DNA from: Halonatronum saccharophilum DSM 13868
GTDB taxonomy: Bacteria > Bacillota > Halanaerobiia > Halobacteroidales > Halobacteroidaceae
Reading direction: 5' to 3'
Length of the DNA stretch: 64,000 nt
Assembly (NCBI RefSeq): GCF_000517025.1
Contig: NZ_KI912094.1
Location: 208,013 to 272,012, forward strand
Shown: positions 1 to 8,189 of the stretch, in pieces
Layout of the letters: every line of letters starts with the position of its first letter
Numbering within the stretch: the stretch's first letter is position 1
Translations under genes and position numbers: made by a program
The notes under the pieces: model-generated
What the model was told of the DNA's origin: nothing
Database searches by the model: none
Seen by the model: only the letters and a program-made list of their open reading frames with translations

Positions 1-547
1 TGGCCCTTTTCTTCTGATCTTTAGTTAAAGTAGATAGGTCAGGTAAAAAATCATTTTTCTTTAATAAAGGAAGGTTAACAACCTCTCCCCCTAGCCATTC
101 TGTATGAGTTCCCATAACTGGATAACCTGGCGTAGTCATAATAGTAATATCACCTGGATTAATAAAGGCACTAGGTAACATTGCCAGAGCAGGTTTGGAA
201 CCAATAGAATGGTTCACCTCACTTTGGGGATCTATTCCCTCTACACCATAAACCTCTTCCATATATTTAGCTGCTGCTTCTTTAAATTCCAAGATTCCAT
301 TATCTGTATAACCTCTATTTTCCCATTTTCTCGCTTCTTCACATAAAGTATCTATTACACCTTCATCTGCCATCCAATCAGGTTCGCCAACACCCATGTC
401 TATCAAATCAACTCCAGGGTTAGCATCTATAGCAGCCCTTTTGGCCCGCTTTATCTTTTCAAATTTATAAACTACATCACCTTTCCCAAATCCACTTCCA
501 CCAATTCTTTTTGAAAATAACTGTTGAATATAACTCTCTTCTCTCAT
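1..547 (-). CDS. dapL: LL-diaminopimelate aminotransferase, N-terminal part (cut by window edge)
   Basis: The protein begins MREESYIQQLFSKRIGGSGF and continues with 'DMGVGEPDW' and 'GIDPQSEVNHSIGSKPAL', typical of class I/II PLP aminotransferases of the DapL type, which convert tetrahydrodipicolinate directly to LL-diaminopimelate for lysine and peptidoglycan. About 182 codons are visible; the PLP lysine and C-terminal half lie left of the window. The start is the ATG at 547, preceded by a GGGAGATGAGA ribosome binding region. It lies 39 bases behind dapF on the same strand, so the two form a DAP-pathway operon. DapL versus another aminotransferase is judged from the N-terminal half only. Confidence 0.85.
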   Translation of the reverse strand, partial: MREESYIQQLFSKRIGGSGFGKGDVVYKFEKIKRAKRAAIDANPGVDLIDMGVGEPDWMADEGVIDTLCEEARKWENRGYTDNGILEFKEAAAKYMEEVYGVEGIDPQSEVNHSIGSKPALAMLPSAFINPGDITIMTTPGYPVMGTHTEWLGGEVVNLPLLKKNDFLPDLSTLTKDQKKRA

Positions 548-586
548 TCTTCTCATCTCCCATTAATATATTATATTTTTAAATTC

Positions 587-1435
587 TTAATTCTTAATTC
601 TAAACTCTCCCCCAAAGACCTCTTCTGCTGGCCCTGTCATATAAAGGTGATCATTATCTTCTGACCACTCAATAGTTAAGTCTCCACCCAGCAAATGAAC
701 AGTAACCTTTCGATGACTCAATTCATTTAAGATGGCAGCTACAGCCGAGGCACAAGCACCAGTTCCACAAGCCAAAGTAACACCTGCTCCCCTTTCCCAA
801 ACTCTCATTTCTAACTCTTTAGAGTTTAAAACCTCTATAAACTCAACATTTGTCTTTTCTGGGAACAAGGGATGGTTTTCTATTTTAGGGCCAACTTCCC
901 TAACAGGAAAACCATCGGCATCATCGACAAAGATTACACAATGAGGATTACCCATAGAAACCAAGGTAATACTATACTCTTCTCCATCTACCTCTAAAGT
1001 TTCTCCAACTACCTGTTGTTGCTCAACCCCCGCAAAAGGAATATCTTTACTTCTTAACCTCGGTTGACCCATATCAACTCTTACAGCTTTAAACTCACCA
1101 TCTTCAAGAATCAACTCTGGTATTATAACTCCAGCCAAAGTCTCAATTCTAACCTTCATCTTATCAGTCATTTCTCTGTCATAAATATACTTAGCAAAAC
1201 ATCTAATAGCATTCCCACACATCTCTGGTTCACTTCCATCTGGATTAAAGATTCTCATCCTAAAATCATTCTCATCACTCTCAGATGGAAGAATTAAAAC
1301 CAACCCATCTCCCCCAACACCAAAACGCCTATCACATATATCTTTAGCCAAACCTTCTAGATTTTCAATTCCCTCTTCAAAGGCATTAACCATTATAAAA
1401 TCATTACCCAATCCATGCATCTTAGTAAACTTCAC
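587..1435 (-). CDS. dapF: Diaminopimelate epimerase
   Basis: DapF, 282 residues (normal length), interconverts LL- and meso-diaminopimelate in the cytoplasm. The two catalytic cysteines are visible in their family motifs: C73 in 'EMCGNAIRC' and C223 in 'LACGTGACAS'. The N-terminal 'MHGLGNDF' and the 'GNPHCVIF' segment are also typical. The start is a GTG at 1435 behind a GGAGGGG ribosome binding site. It is the first gene of a dapF-dapL pair. The leader upstream has a consensus sigma-A promoter overlapped by a Fur-box-like sequence. Confidence 0.96.
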   Translation of the reverse strand: MKFTKMHGLGNDFIMVNAFEEGIENLEGLAKDICDRRFGVGGDGLVLILPSESDENDFRMRIFNPDGSEPEMCGNAIRCFAKYIYDREMTDKMKVRIETLAGVIIPELILEDGEFKAVRVDMGQPRLRSKDIPFAGVEQQQVVGETLEVDGEEYSITLVSMGNPHCVIFVDDADGFPVREVGPKIENHPLFPEKTNVEFIEVLNSKELEMRVWERGAGVTLACGTGACASAVAAILNELSHRKVTVHLLGGDLTIEWSEDNDHLYMTGPAEEVFGGEFRIKN

Positions 1436-1549
1436 AATTACCCCTCCAATTTTATGTAAGCTTAATTTTTATACTGATAACCCCTACAAACTTTAGCTCA
1501 AACATCATCTCATATCATTTTTATGTTATGTTTGTGTTAACTATTTAAT

Positions 1550-1582
1550 GATAATTATAATCATTTTCTTTTCCTTTGTCAA
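1550..1582 (-). promoter_or_regulatory. Sigma-A promoter overlapped by a Fur-box-like sequence, upstream of dapF
   Basis: On the minus strand TTGACA (1577-1582) and TATAAT (1554-1559) are separated by exactly 17 bases, a full consensus promoter. Positions 1550-1568 match the classical 19-base Fur box (GATAATGATAATCATTATC) at 17 of 19 positions and cover the -10 element. Transcription would start near 1547, about 110 bases before dapF. Fur control is inferred from the sequence match only. Confidence 0.6.
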
Positions 1583-1663
1583 GTGTTTTTACTAAAATAA
1601 TATAACCTAACAGATGTATATTTCTTAGATTTCCACACTTTATAGAATTTAATCTATCAATAT

Positions 1664-1717
1664 AATAAAAGATAAAGCCGTTAAACTTTTGAAAGTTCAA
1701 CGGCTTTATCTTTTATT
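1664..1717. terminator. Bidirectional intrinsic terminator
   Basis: A long, nearly perfect inverted repeat (core AAAGATAAAGCCGTT / AACGGCTTTATCTTT) with A/T tails on both sides. It lies 15 bases past the stop codon of the ATPase gene at 1732 and serves as its terminator. Confidence 0.85.
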
Positions 1718-1731
1718 ATAAATCCAACTTT

Positions 1732-2847
1732 TTACCCTAATAACTTATCGACTATACTGCGCCTTCTTTCTTCTACTTCATCAAAGTCCATAGCTTCTAC
1801 ATAAAATTCCTCAAGCTCATCATGTAAAGATTTAGCTTCTTGGATATAAGAGAGCGCTTTAGAAATCACCTGCTTATAATAACCCTCAACCTCTTTAATC
1901 TCCTCTTTATGACTTTCGATAGTATCTATGTCTAAGCACTCCACCATATCAACTACAATATCACCTTCTCTAGAAGGATCTATTATATGAGGAGAGGTTC
2001 CATCTAATATGGCAACACCTAAATCATCTACTATGATCATATCTAAACTATCAGGATCGAAGGAGCAATGAAAGTATTGAACATCAAGACCTTTCTCTCT
2101 TACAGCTTGAGCAACTTTTTTCATTAGTGTAGATTTGCCAGTCCCAGGTCTTCCTTTAATAATATAACGAAATCTTAAATCCTCTGTCAATTCATCAAAA
2201 TAATTTATCACACCTTGGGGAGTAAAAGCACTAGCAAATAAATGTCTTTCTTTACCCATTTCATCTGCAAAATCTTCTCTTCTAAATACTCCTCTTCTAT
2301 AAGGTACCCTAATTAGACTAATAATATCTTTAATAAGGTAATCTGTCTTCATATTTGCCATCTGAAAGTCCATTGCCTCTAAATAATATTCTTCCCACCT
2401 ATCATGTATCAATTTGGCTTCATCCAAATAAGCATAAGCCTTATTAAAAGCATTCCAAACCCCTTTGCTTAAGGCAACTATCTTATCCTTCTTATTCTCC
2501 AACTTCTTACGATCCCAATAACGACCCAAATTTATAATTTCATCTATAGCACCAGGGTATTGAGGATCAATCATATGGGGGGAAGTTCCATCTAAAAAAG
2601 CAACCTTTAAATCAGGAATAGCCAACCCATCCAAAGAATCTTTATCTGAAGAACACCAATGCATCTCTACACCATAGCCTCTTTCAATTAAATCTTCACC
2701 CATACGCTTCATAAATGTAGATTTACCTGTCCCAGGACCACCTTTAATTACAAAGATTCTATCACATTCATAGGGTAAATACTCATAAAAAGAATGAAAA
2801 CCTTTACTCGTATTACCTCCTGGAAAATAATTCTTTACTCTTCCCAT
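1732..2847 (-). CDS. Tandem-duplicated P-loop ATPase of unknown role
   Basis: The 371-residue protein is built from two homologous halves. Each has a Walker A motif (GPGTGKST at about 37-44 and 233-240), then a 'DxxDSLD' segment, and then a 'DGTSPHxIDP' motif near 86-95 and 282-291. This double-ATPase family is widespread in spore-forming Firmicutes and carries no established function. The halves have diverged (GGPGTGKST versus GRPGTGKST) but both Walker A motifs are intact. It stands alone, with a strong terminator behind it and 180 bases before the next gene. I recognise the family layout but cannot name a substrate. Confidence 0.8.
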   Translation of the reverse strand: MGRVKNYFPGGNTSKGFHSFYEYLPYECDRIFVIKGGPGTGKSTFMKRMGEDLIERGYGVEMHWCSSDKDSLDGLAIPDLKVAFLDGTSPHMIDPQYPGAIDEIINLGRYWDRKKLENKKDKIVALSKGVWNAFNKAYAYLDEAKLIHDRWEEYYLEAMDFQMANMKTDYLIKDIISLIRVPYRRGVFRREDFADEMGKERHLFASAFTPQGVINYFDELTEDLRFRYIIKGRPGTGKSTLMKKVAQAVREKGLDVQYFHCSFDPDSLDMIIVDDLGVAILDGTSPHIIDPSREGDIVVDMVECLDIDTIESHKEEIKEVEGYYKQVISKALSYIQEAKSLHDELEEFYVEAMDFDEVEERRRSIVDKLLG

Positions 2848-2968
2848 TCTCTAACCTCCTTTTATAACTTACCTTTAATATTTATGCTTAGAAGGTTAAA
2901 TTATTGCTTATTTACTTTAGAAAATATTAGTCAAAGAATACATTAACCTAGAACTGACACTTAATAGT

Positions 2969-3000
2969 AAAAAAGAGATACTCAATTAATCGAGTATCTC
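2969..3000 (-). terminator. Intrinsic terminator of the CoA-type Nudix gene
   Basis: GAGATACTC / GAGTATCTC stem (2975-3000) followed on the minus strand by six T (2969-2974), 27 bases past the Nudix stop codon. Confidence 0.85.
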
Positions 3001-3026
3001 CTCTTTTAATCTATCCGCTTTATCAA

Positions 3027-3665
3027 CTACTGGATAAGGGCTGCGGTTATGCCCCAAATAGTCCCCTCAGAAGTGGAATATAAATAAACACTCCTATCTT
3101 TTCCGCTCCAAGGTTCTTTATACCTTTCTTGTAATCCTAGTTCTTCTGCAGGTAGCAAAATCTCCTTCTTCCCATCTTCATCAAAATAATATGGTTGAAA
3201 CTCAACTTTAATCCCATACTCTTTAGGCTTATTCTCAATAAAATAACTTAGAGGTAGTGCAAAGACTCGTTCCACCTCATCCTTATTTATATCAAACTGA
3301 TCTAAAGAACTTATATGTAAGAATCCTATAAATGGTTCAATAATTATACCCATTGGCGTAACCATTGTATCTAATCTTCCTATAACCTCAATCTTCTCTC
3401 TAGCAATACCTAGTTCTTCTACACATTCCCTTATAGCTGCAGCTTGATAATCAACATCTACTTCTTTTTCATACCTTCCACCTGGGAAGGAAATCTCTCC
3501 ACCTTGCCTAATACTCTCAGCTCTTAATTGGAAGAGAAGATAATATTCACCCTTTAAATTTATCAAAGGAATTAAAACTGCCGAATTAAAGTATTCATCC
3601 CTTTGATGTATATTAGGTTGTTTTAGCAATGAATCCTTTAACTTTTTTAAATCTTTTACTCTCAT
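3027..3665 (-). CDS. Nudix hydrolase, CoA pyrophosphatase-like
   Basis: A 212-residue protein with a Nudix signature around residues 62-87 (PGGRYEKE, then AAIRECVEELGI). It is preceded by 'LRAESIRQGGEISFPGG', which resembles the extra motif of the CoA/acyl-CoA pyrophosphatase subfamily (YeaB/NudL-like). Expected chemistry is hydrolysis of a nucleoside diphosphate linked to another moiety, probably CoA. It has its own terminator and ends in 'IWGITAALIQ', also typical of that subfamily. Assignment to the superfamily is firm; the CoA preference is inferred from the motif. Confidence 0.85.
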   Translation of the reverse strand: MRVKDLKKLKDSLLKQPNIHQRDEYFNSAVLIPLINLKGEYYLLFQLRAESIRQGGEISFPGGRYEKEVDVDYQAAAIRECVEELGIAREKIEVIGRLDTMVTPMGIIIEPFIGFLHISSLDQFDINKDEVERVFALPLSYFIENKPKEYGIKVEFQPYYFDEDGKKEILLPAEELGLQERYKEPWSGKDRSVYLYSTSEGTIWGITAALIQ

Positions 3666-3688
3666 AAAACCTCCATTCTAACATCCAC

Positions 3689-3800
3689 TCTCAATTACCA
3701 ATTTTCAACTGCCTTTTATGATTCTTACTTGTATTTCAAGGTTTATAATTTTCAACTATTAATTATTCCTGCCACCCCTTTATTAGCTGGTTTATGTGAT
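3689..3800. repeat. Intergenic repeat, copy 1 (second copy at 8439-8610)
   Basis: Two blocks, 'CAATTACCAATTTTCAACT..CTTTTATGATTCTT' and 'ATTCCT.CCA.CCCTTTATTAG.TGGTTTATGTGAT', recur in the same order and orientation at 8439-8610. The second copy has roughly 60 extra bases between the blocks. Neither copy contains a credible reading frame. Confidence 0.6.
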
Positions 3801-3847
3801 GGAAATATACGGATTTTTATAAAAGATATTAATTTAACATTAATTCT

Positions 3848-4729
3848 CTAAATTTTTTTATGACTATATTCTTTTAAAATATAATCATAAAACTCTCTAT
3901 ATTCTTCTTCAGTAGGAAAATACCTAACTGGTGATATTTTATCAATAAGTCTTTGATATAAATCTACATTATTTAAAACATCCTCTATTGATGTAGCACT
4001 AATTTCACCAATACACTTATCTATTTCAGATTTTGCTCTAACAATCGCCTCTAAAGGATAATCTTTATTAAATTTCGATTTGTGTTTTTGATTATTTTTC
4101 CTAAGTAAATAAATTTCATGTCTTAAATCTGATATGTTTTCTAAAATAGCTTTATCAGGACTAACTTCCTGCTCGTCTAGTGTTGCAATTTTAAATTGAC
4201 CAAAACTCTTTAAAAAAGTTGAATAATCTGGGTTTTTTATTGATTCTTCTAATGTTGCAATTAACTTTCTTCTTAATGTTTTCTTAAATTCAACTATTTT
4301 AGTAAATCTTAAATCCCTTGGATATTCCAAATGTTCTATTACTCCTGTATCAAAAGAATAGTCAGTATAATCATCTTTTACAATTATTGTAGGTTTATCA
4401 AATGCTAATCTCATTCCTAATTCAAACATAACATTAGGGTTTTTAGTGCTTATATCACAAATAACTATATCAGAATTATAAACATTTTGTACTATACGTT
4501 TATGTATAATCCCAATATCTTCTGACTCACTAACCATCATAGTTTTAAATTGATATGTCTCAATATCACCAGTAGCTTGTTGAAAAATTGTCTTTACCTC
4601 TAACCAATGTTCACTAGAACAACCATCACTAGAAGAAATAGGCATAATGATTCCACATGTAATTATATCTTTATTTTTATCATTCATTTTTTTAGACTTA
4701 TTTTTTTCTACTTCTTTAACTTCATCCAT
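3848..4729 (-). CDS. TIR / nucleoside-deoxyribosyltransferase-like protein, orphan
   Basis: A 293-residue protein without signal peptide or membrane segment. Residues of about 24-125 form a flavodoxin-like alpha/beta unit: 'CGIIMPISSSDG' at the first strand, then 'NSDIVICDISTKNPNVMFELG', then 'KPTIIVKDD'. The 'D-I-S/T..NPNV.FELG' pattern with a conserved Glu is shared by TIR-type NAD-consuming effectors and by nucleoside 2-deoxyribosyltransferases. The remaining 170 residues are helix-rich and charged and could be a sensor or assembly region. No partner gene is adjacent, unlike Thoeris or CBASS operons. A defence role is inference; the fold is read from motifs only. Confidence 0.55.
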   Translation of the reverse strand: MDEVKEVEKNKSKKMNDKNKDIITCGIIMPISSSDGCSSEHWLEVKTIFQQATGDIETYQFKTMMVSESEDIGIIHKRIVQNVYNSDIVICDISTKNPNVMFELGMRLAFDKPTIIVKDDYTDYSFDTGVIEHLEYPRDLRFTKIVEFKKTLRRKLIATLEESIKNPDYSTFLKSFGQFKIATLDEQEVSPDKAILENISDLRHEIYLLRKNNQKHKSKFNKDYPLEAIVRAKSEIDKCIGEISATSIEDVLNNVDLYQRLIDKISPVRYFPTEEEYREFYDYILKEYSHKKI

Positions 4730-4769
4730 TATTTTTCTCCTCTCTCATCTTAAACAGTAGTATATTTCT

Positions 4770-4887
4770 GTCACATAACGTACCGCAGGTTTACGAAGTT
4801 TCTGAATCCTAGGGCGACTGCCCTTGATGAAGAAATTTGGGTGAAACGACGATAGGAGTGGAGCCGTAAACCTTGCTGTTATGTGAC
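4770..4887. repeat. 118-base long imperfect palindrome with nested arms (attC-like shape)
   Basis: The outer arms are GTCACATAAC (4770) and GTTATGTGAC (4878-4887), perfect complements. Inner arms CAGGTTTAC / GTAAACCTTG follow, and further in is AGGGCGACTGCCCTT. The region is richer in G+C than its surroundings. It starts about 40 bases past the 3' end of the decayed M23 gene, as an integron cassette attC site would, but the core boxes do not fully match the attC consensus. It could also be a structured RNA or a mobile-element remnant. Confidence 0.5.
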
Positions 4888-4926
4888 CGTCTCGATATCT
4901 TTATACTTGCTTCATTAACTAACTTC

Positions 4927-6089
4927 TTAAATTCCTTTGTTGCTAAAACCATCTTGTATTTTTAAAGAATGCAATGGTGCAACCCTTTCGCCTTTTTTAT
5001 ATATGAATCTATTTTATCCTCCCCGTTAATTTTCAAGTTGTTAAATCTAATGGGAATTCCTCGACCTAGATAAAAATTAGGATGATCTTGAAAATGAATG
5101 TGAAGATGTGGCTCTGTTGAATGTCCTTAATTGCCACATTTACCAATTATTTCTCCTCTTTTAACATAATCCCCTTTCTTAACTTTAAAACTTCCAGGAA
5201 TAAAATGAGCCATAAAAGAATATTCTTTTTCCTCATATTTTATTATGACAAAGTTACCTCTGAAATCTTTAGCCAAAAAGTCTATCATAATAGTGCCGGG
5301 ATGTGGGCAATCTCTAATGCCATCTTTAACTTTTATAACTTCTCCATCTTCAGGAGATAAAATGTTTTTCCCATAGCAATAATAATCTTTAAGATTATCT
5401 CCATTATTTTTGTGTTGTCTATTGTTCGAATCAGATACTACTAAATCATAAGCATACCGTTGATTAACAACATCCCATGAATGAGAATCTTTTTTCTCAA
5501 TACCCCCATTAAGAACTAACCATTCATCTGCAAACGGTAAAGTATATTTTTTCTTTTGCTGAAAATTTTCTAATTCAGATAAACATATACTTCCTACTAT
5601 TTGCTTGATCATTTGAAAGAATTGAAAAGGATTAAAAAATGATAATATTACTGAAATATAATATTTAACAAGGATCTTTGTTTCACCTGCTCTTTCAGTA
5701 GGTTCTTGTTGTGGAAAAAACTCATTTTCTTTATCTTCATTTTTTTCATTTCCGTCTTTAACACTCTCAAAAGAAGTACTAAATATAAACATTAAAATCC
5801 CGATCAAAATAGCTATTACTATTAAGGTATACGAATCTAAAACTAAAAAACCTAAAGTATATAGAATTATCCCTATTAAACCTAAAGATTTAAAGAATAA
5901 ACCAGCATTTTTTAGCCACGGAAGAGCTAGTGCAGTAATAAGAAACACTGTTATAAGCAATAGTCTAGTTATATTTACTAAGTCTTGTGGTGGATACATA
6001 ATTCTCTCTATTACTGTCAGCACCATCAGAAGCACTAAAACTATTTTTGATAATTTTTTTAAATTTGAAAACATGTTATCTCTGTTCAT
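4927..6089 (-). pseudogene. Membrane-anchored M23-family metallopeptidase, disabled by a stop codon and a frameshift
   Basis: The readable part (320 codons) has about four N-terminal membrane segments (residues 15-110), then the M23 domain: 'HSWDVVNQRYAYDLV', 'CYGKNILSPEDGEV', 'FMAHFIPGSF', 'GEIIGKCGN'. A TAA at 5127-5129 then interrupts the gene. Reading on in the same frame gives GHSTEPHLHIHFQ and 'LGRGIPIRF', which holds the HxH zinc ligands and usual end of this family. TCA (Ser) to TAA would explain the stop. A second lesion follows: near 4993-4998 a run of A is one base short, and restoring it gives 'KKGERVAPLHSLKIQDGF' up to a stop at 4927. The catalytic HxH lies after the stop, so the product should be inactive. 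Confidence 0.85.
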
Positions 6090-6156
6090 ATAAATAATTC
6101 CTTTCTGTTATATTAATTCTATGTTGTTTTTAGAGATCTCACATAACTTTAATATT

Positions 6157-6218
6157 AACGACTGATGTCGTTATAAACTATCGAGTTATTGGTATTAACG
6201 ACATGTGTCGTTAATACC
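6157..6218. promoter_or_regulatory. Two operator-like dyads, AACGAC-N4-GTCGTT
   Basis: The same dyad occurs twice, at 6157-6172 and 6197-6212, with starts 40 bases apart (close to four helical turns). The second sits inside a longer palindrome with 13-base arms (6191-6218). They lie 68-129 bases upstream of the M23 pseudogene start at 6089. A degenerate copy of the whole segment appears near 8205-8255 upstream of the MazG-like gene. They look like sites for a dimeric repressor; the regulator is unknown. Confidence 0.5.
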
Positions 6219-6380
6219 CGTTTTAGATTAAAGCAGAGTAGGGTGATAGAGCATCTAAACTATAAATAATCAGCCACAAACAGTCATACTCCCAAGATCA
6301 TCCCCAGAACAATCATCACTTATCTCCAACTAGCTCTTGATCTGCCTCTCCTGAGCAACATTAACAAATTAATACTACAA

Positions 6381-7043
6381 TTAAGAATTAATTATATCAA
6401 TCATATCTGAAAATACATCTCTTGCTAACTGGTCATTTTGTTGTTCTTGTTCATTTCTTGGTGCTAAAGGATTATCAATTCTGTCAATTAACTCTTTTAG
6501 CAAACTAATATAGTCATCTTCTGTGCTGCCAAATATATTTACCCAACCACTATCTCCTGGGCTTAGTATTTTGATATTACCATTTGCATCTTCAAAGCTA
6601 TTTGCTTCAAGTTGTCTAGTTAAAAATTTAAATTTAATCAAGCTTTTTTCTCTTAAGGTTAAATCAGCAGTTGCTTCTTCCCAAGCTTCTTTAACAGATT
6701 CTGGAGCATTAGGTGGTGGAAAAACAAATGATTTAGCTTCTCCAACTTCTACTATGCCATCATTGTTTAAATCTACTAACTCCCGACCATCAACTGGTCT
6801 GTTGAAAAGATTTTCTGCACCTTCTTGAGATAAATTGCTAACATTTATTGGTGAAGCTAGGTTATTAGCTTTTTGGATTTTATATAATTCGGTAGATGTT
6901 AAGGTTGATAAAAAATCTTTTGCACTTTTGTTAGAGTTGTCTCTCGTATGAAGAATAGATTTAAAATCCTCAATATTATTACAATTGCTTTTGTCGCTTA
7001 AATCAAAATTATTGCTTGGCTGCATTGCATTATTAATTTTCAT
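6381..7043 (-). CDS. Hypothetical protein with one EF-hand-like calcium loop
   Basis: A 220-residue protein without a signal peptide or membrane segment. The N-terminal third is rich in Asn, Ser and Asp. Around residue 91 'DLNNDGIVEVGEA' fits the DxNxDGxIxxxE calcium loop of EF-hands and dockerins. This is followed by the unusual 'FPPPNAP' and a helical C-terminal half. Only one loop is seen, so it is not a dockerin. Similar direct repeats lie on both sides (about 6262-6345 and 7115-7175). I do not recognise the family. Confidence 0.6.
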   Translation of the reverse strand: MKINNAMQPSNNFDLSDKSNCNNIEDFKSILHTRDNSNKSAKDFLSTLTSTELYKIQKANNLASPINVSNLSQEGAENLFNRPVDGRELVDLNNDGIVEVGEAKSFVFPPPNAPESVKEAWEEATADLTLREKSLIKFKFLTRQLEANSFEDANGNIKILSPGDSGWVNIFGSTEDDYISLLKELIDRIDNPLAPRNEQEQQNDQLARDVFSDMIDIINS

Positions 7044-7326
7044 TTAAAAACTCCTTTCATTTTTAGGTGTTTAAGATCTAATGGGGTTGTAACTTAAGAA
7101 AGTAATTAAATTTTCATAAATAGTCAGTCACTTAGAACAATTATTAGTTATCTCTAGTAACTCTTAATTAATTGACAGGGGAGGGGAGTAGTAAAAAGTA
7201 AGCTTGTTTTGTCATGCCTATTTTTAGCTCTAGAAATATTTATTCTTGACTTTTATTAGCTGATTTAAGTGAAGTCACCTATGCACTAAATTTACATTTA
7301 AAACCTTAACCTTATTTTTATAAAAT

Positions 7327-7797
7327 TTAAGATAAATCCATTGTCATCCAAATTATCTCATCCTTCTTATCAGGCTGAACTTTATCTTCTATAAATCCCA
7401 TTTTCTTATAGAATTTTAATCCACTTTTACTACTTGGAACATGAAATTTATTCACATCTTTCTCTTTAACAATTTCTAATAAATGCTCAAAGATAAATCT
7501 TCCTATACCTCTTTTATGTAATTCTGGTTTAACAAAAAAATTAGACACAGAATACTTAGGCAAATTATCATCACCAAAATTAGCAATTGCTCCTGTTCCA
7601 ACAATTTCGTCATTTTCTTCAACAACATATATTTCTTTCCATTTCATTTGTTCTTTTAATTTTTCGGGCTTATTATGTTTTTTAAACTTTTCAACTATCT
7701 CTTTAGAATGATATTTTATCATTACTTTATCAAAATTATTTCTAATTAACTTCCAAACAAACCCAATATCATATTCTTTCATCTCCCTAATTTTCAC
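7327..7797 (-). CDS. GNAT-family N-acetyltransferase
   Basis: The 156-residue protein starts 'MKIREMKEYDIGFVWKLI' and contains 'VVEENDEIVGTGAI', 'VSNFFVKPELHKRGIGRFIFEHLLE' (the acetyl-CoA loop with the R/Q-x-x-G-x-G/A pattern, about residues 88-105) and 'LKFYKKMGF'. These are the standard GNAT elements. The target amine cannot be predicted, as the neighbours (MazG-like, EF-hand protein) give no pathway. Single gene. Confidence 0.85.
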   Translation of the reverse strand: MKIREMKEYDIGFVWKLIRNNFDKVMIKYHSKEIVEKFKKHNKPEKLKEQMKWKEIYVVEENDEIVGTGAIANFGDDNLPKYSVSNFFVKPELHKRGIGRFIFEHLLEIVKEKDVNKFHVPSSKSGLKFYKKMGFIEDKVQPDKKDEIIWMTMDLS

Positions 7798-7868
7798 CTT
7801 TATCCACTCCTACTTTAATTTTAAATGCTCACTTCACTTTTAAATCTTACTTATCTTAAAAACTCGAT

Positions 7869-8159
7869 TCATCCATATTTTTGATTATTAATAGTTTCTT
7901 TCAAATAAAAACATTCTTCTAAATCAATATCATAGACATTTGCTAAAGCTACTATATAATATAAAACATCATAAAGCTCTTCTTCAATAGTCCCTTTTAT
8001 CTTATTAGTTTCATCCATTTTTCTTTCTTTTCTAATAACTTCTGCAAGTTCACCAATCTCTTCTATTAACTTCATAAAGTAGCCTTGTTTCAAGTCTGGA
8101 TTATAATCCTTATCTTTTATGTAACTCTGTAGCTTTTCTATAGTTAATTTTTCTTCCAT
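7869..8159 (-). CDS. MazG-like nucleotide pyrophosphohydrolase
   Basis: A 96-residue, all-alpha NTP pyrophosphohydrolase of the MazG type. The metal-binding pattern is visible: 'KLIEEIGELAEVIRKE' (EExxE) and 'EEELYDVLYYIVALA' (ExxD). The ATG at 8159 is chosen because AGGAGG lies directly upstream; the ATG ten codons earlier (8189) lacks such a site. Such enzymes remove non-canonical or excess NTPs. A degenerate copy of the 6157-6218 operator segment lies just upstream. Confidence 0.8.
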   Translation of the reverse strand: MEEKLTIEKLQSYIKDKDYNPDLKQGYFMKLIEEIGELAEVIRKERKMDETNKIKGTIEEELYDVLYYIVALANVYDIDLEECFYLKETINNQKYG

Positions 8160-8189
8160 AAAACCTCCTCCTTCTCCCATAAATTTCAT

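Noticed and set aside
5121-5360. 79-residue plus-strand open frame over the M23 pseudogene
   Set aside because: Antisense to the conserved peptidase domain and without a ribosome binding site.
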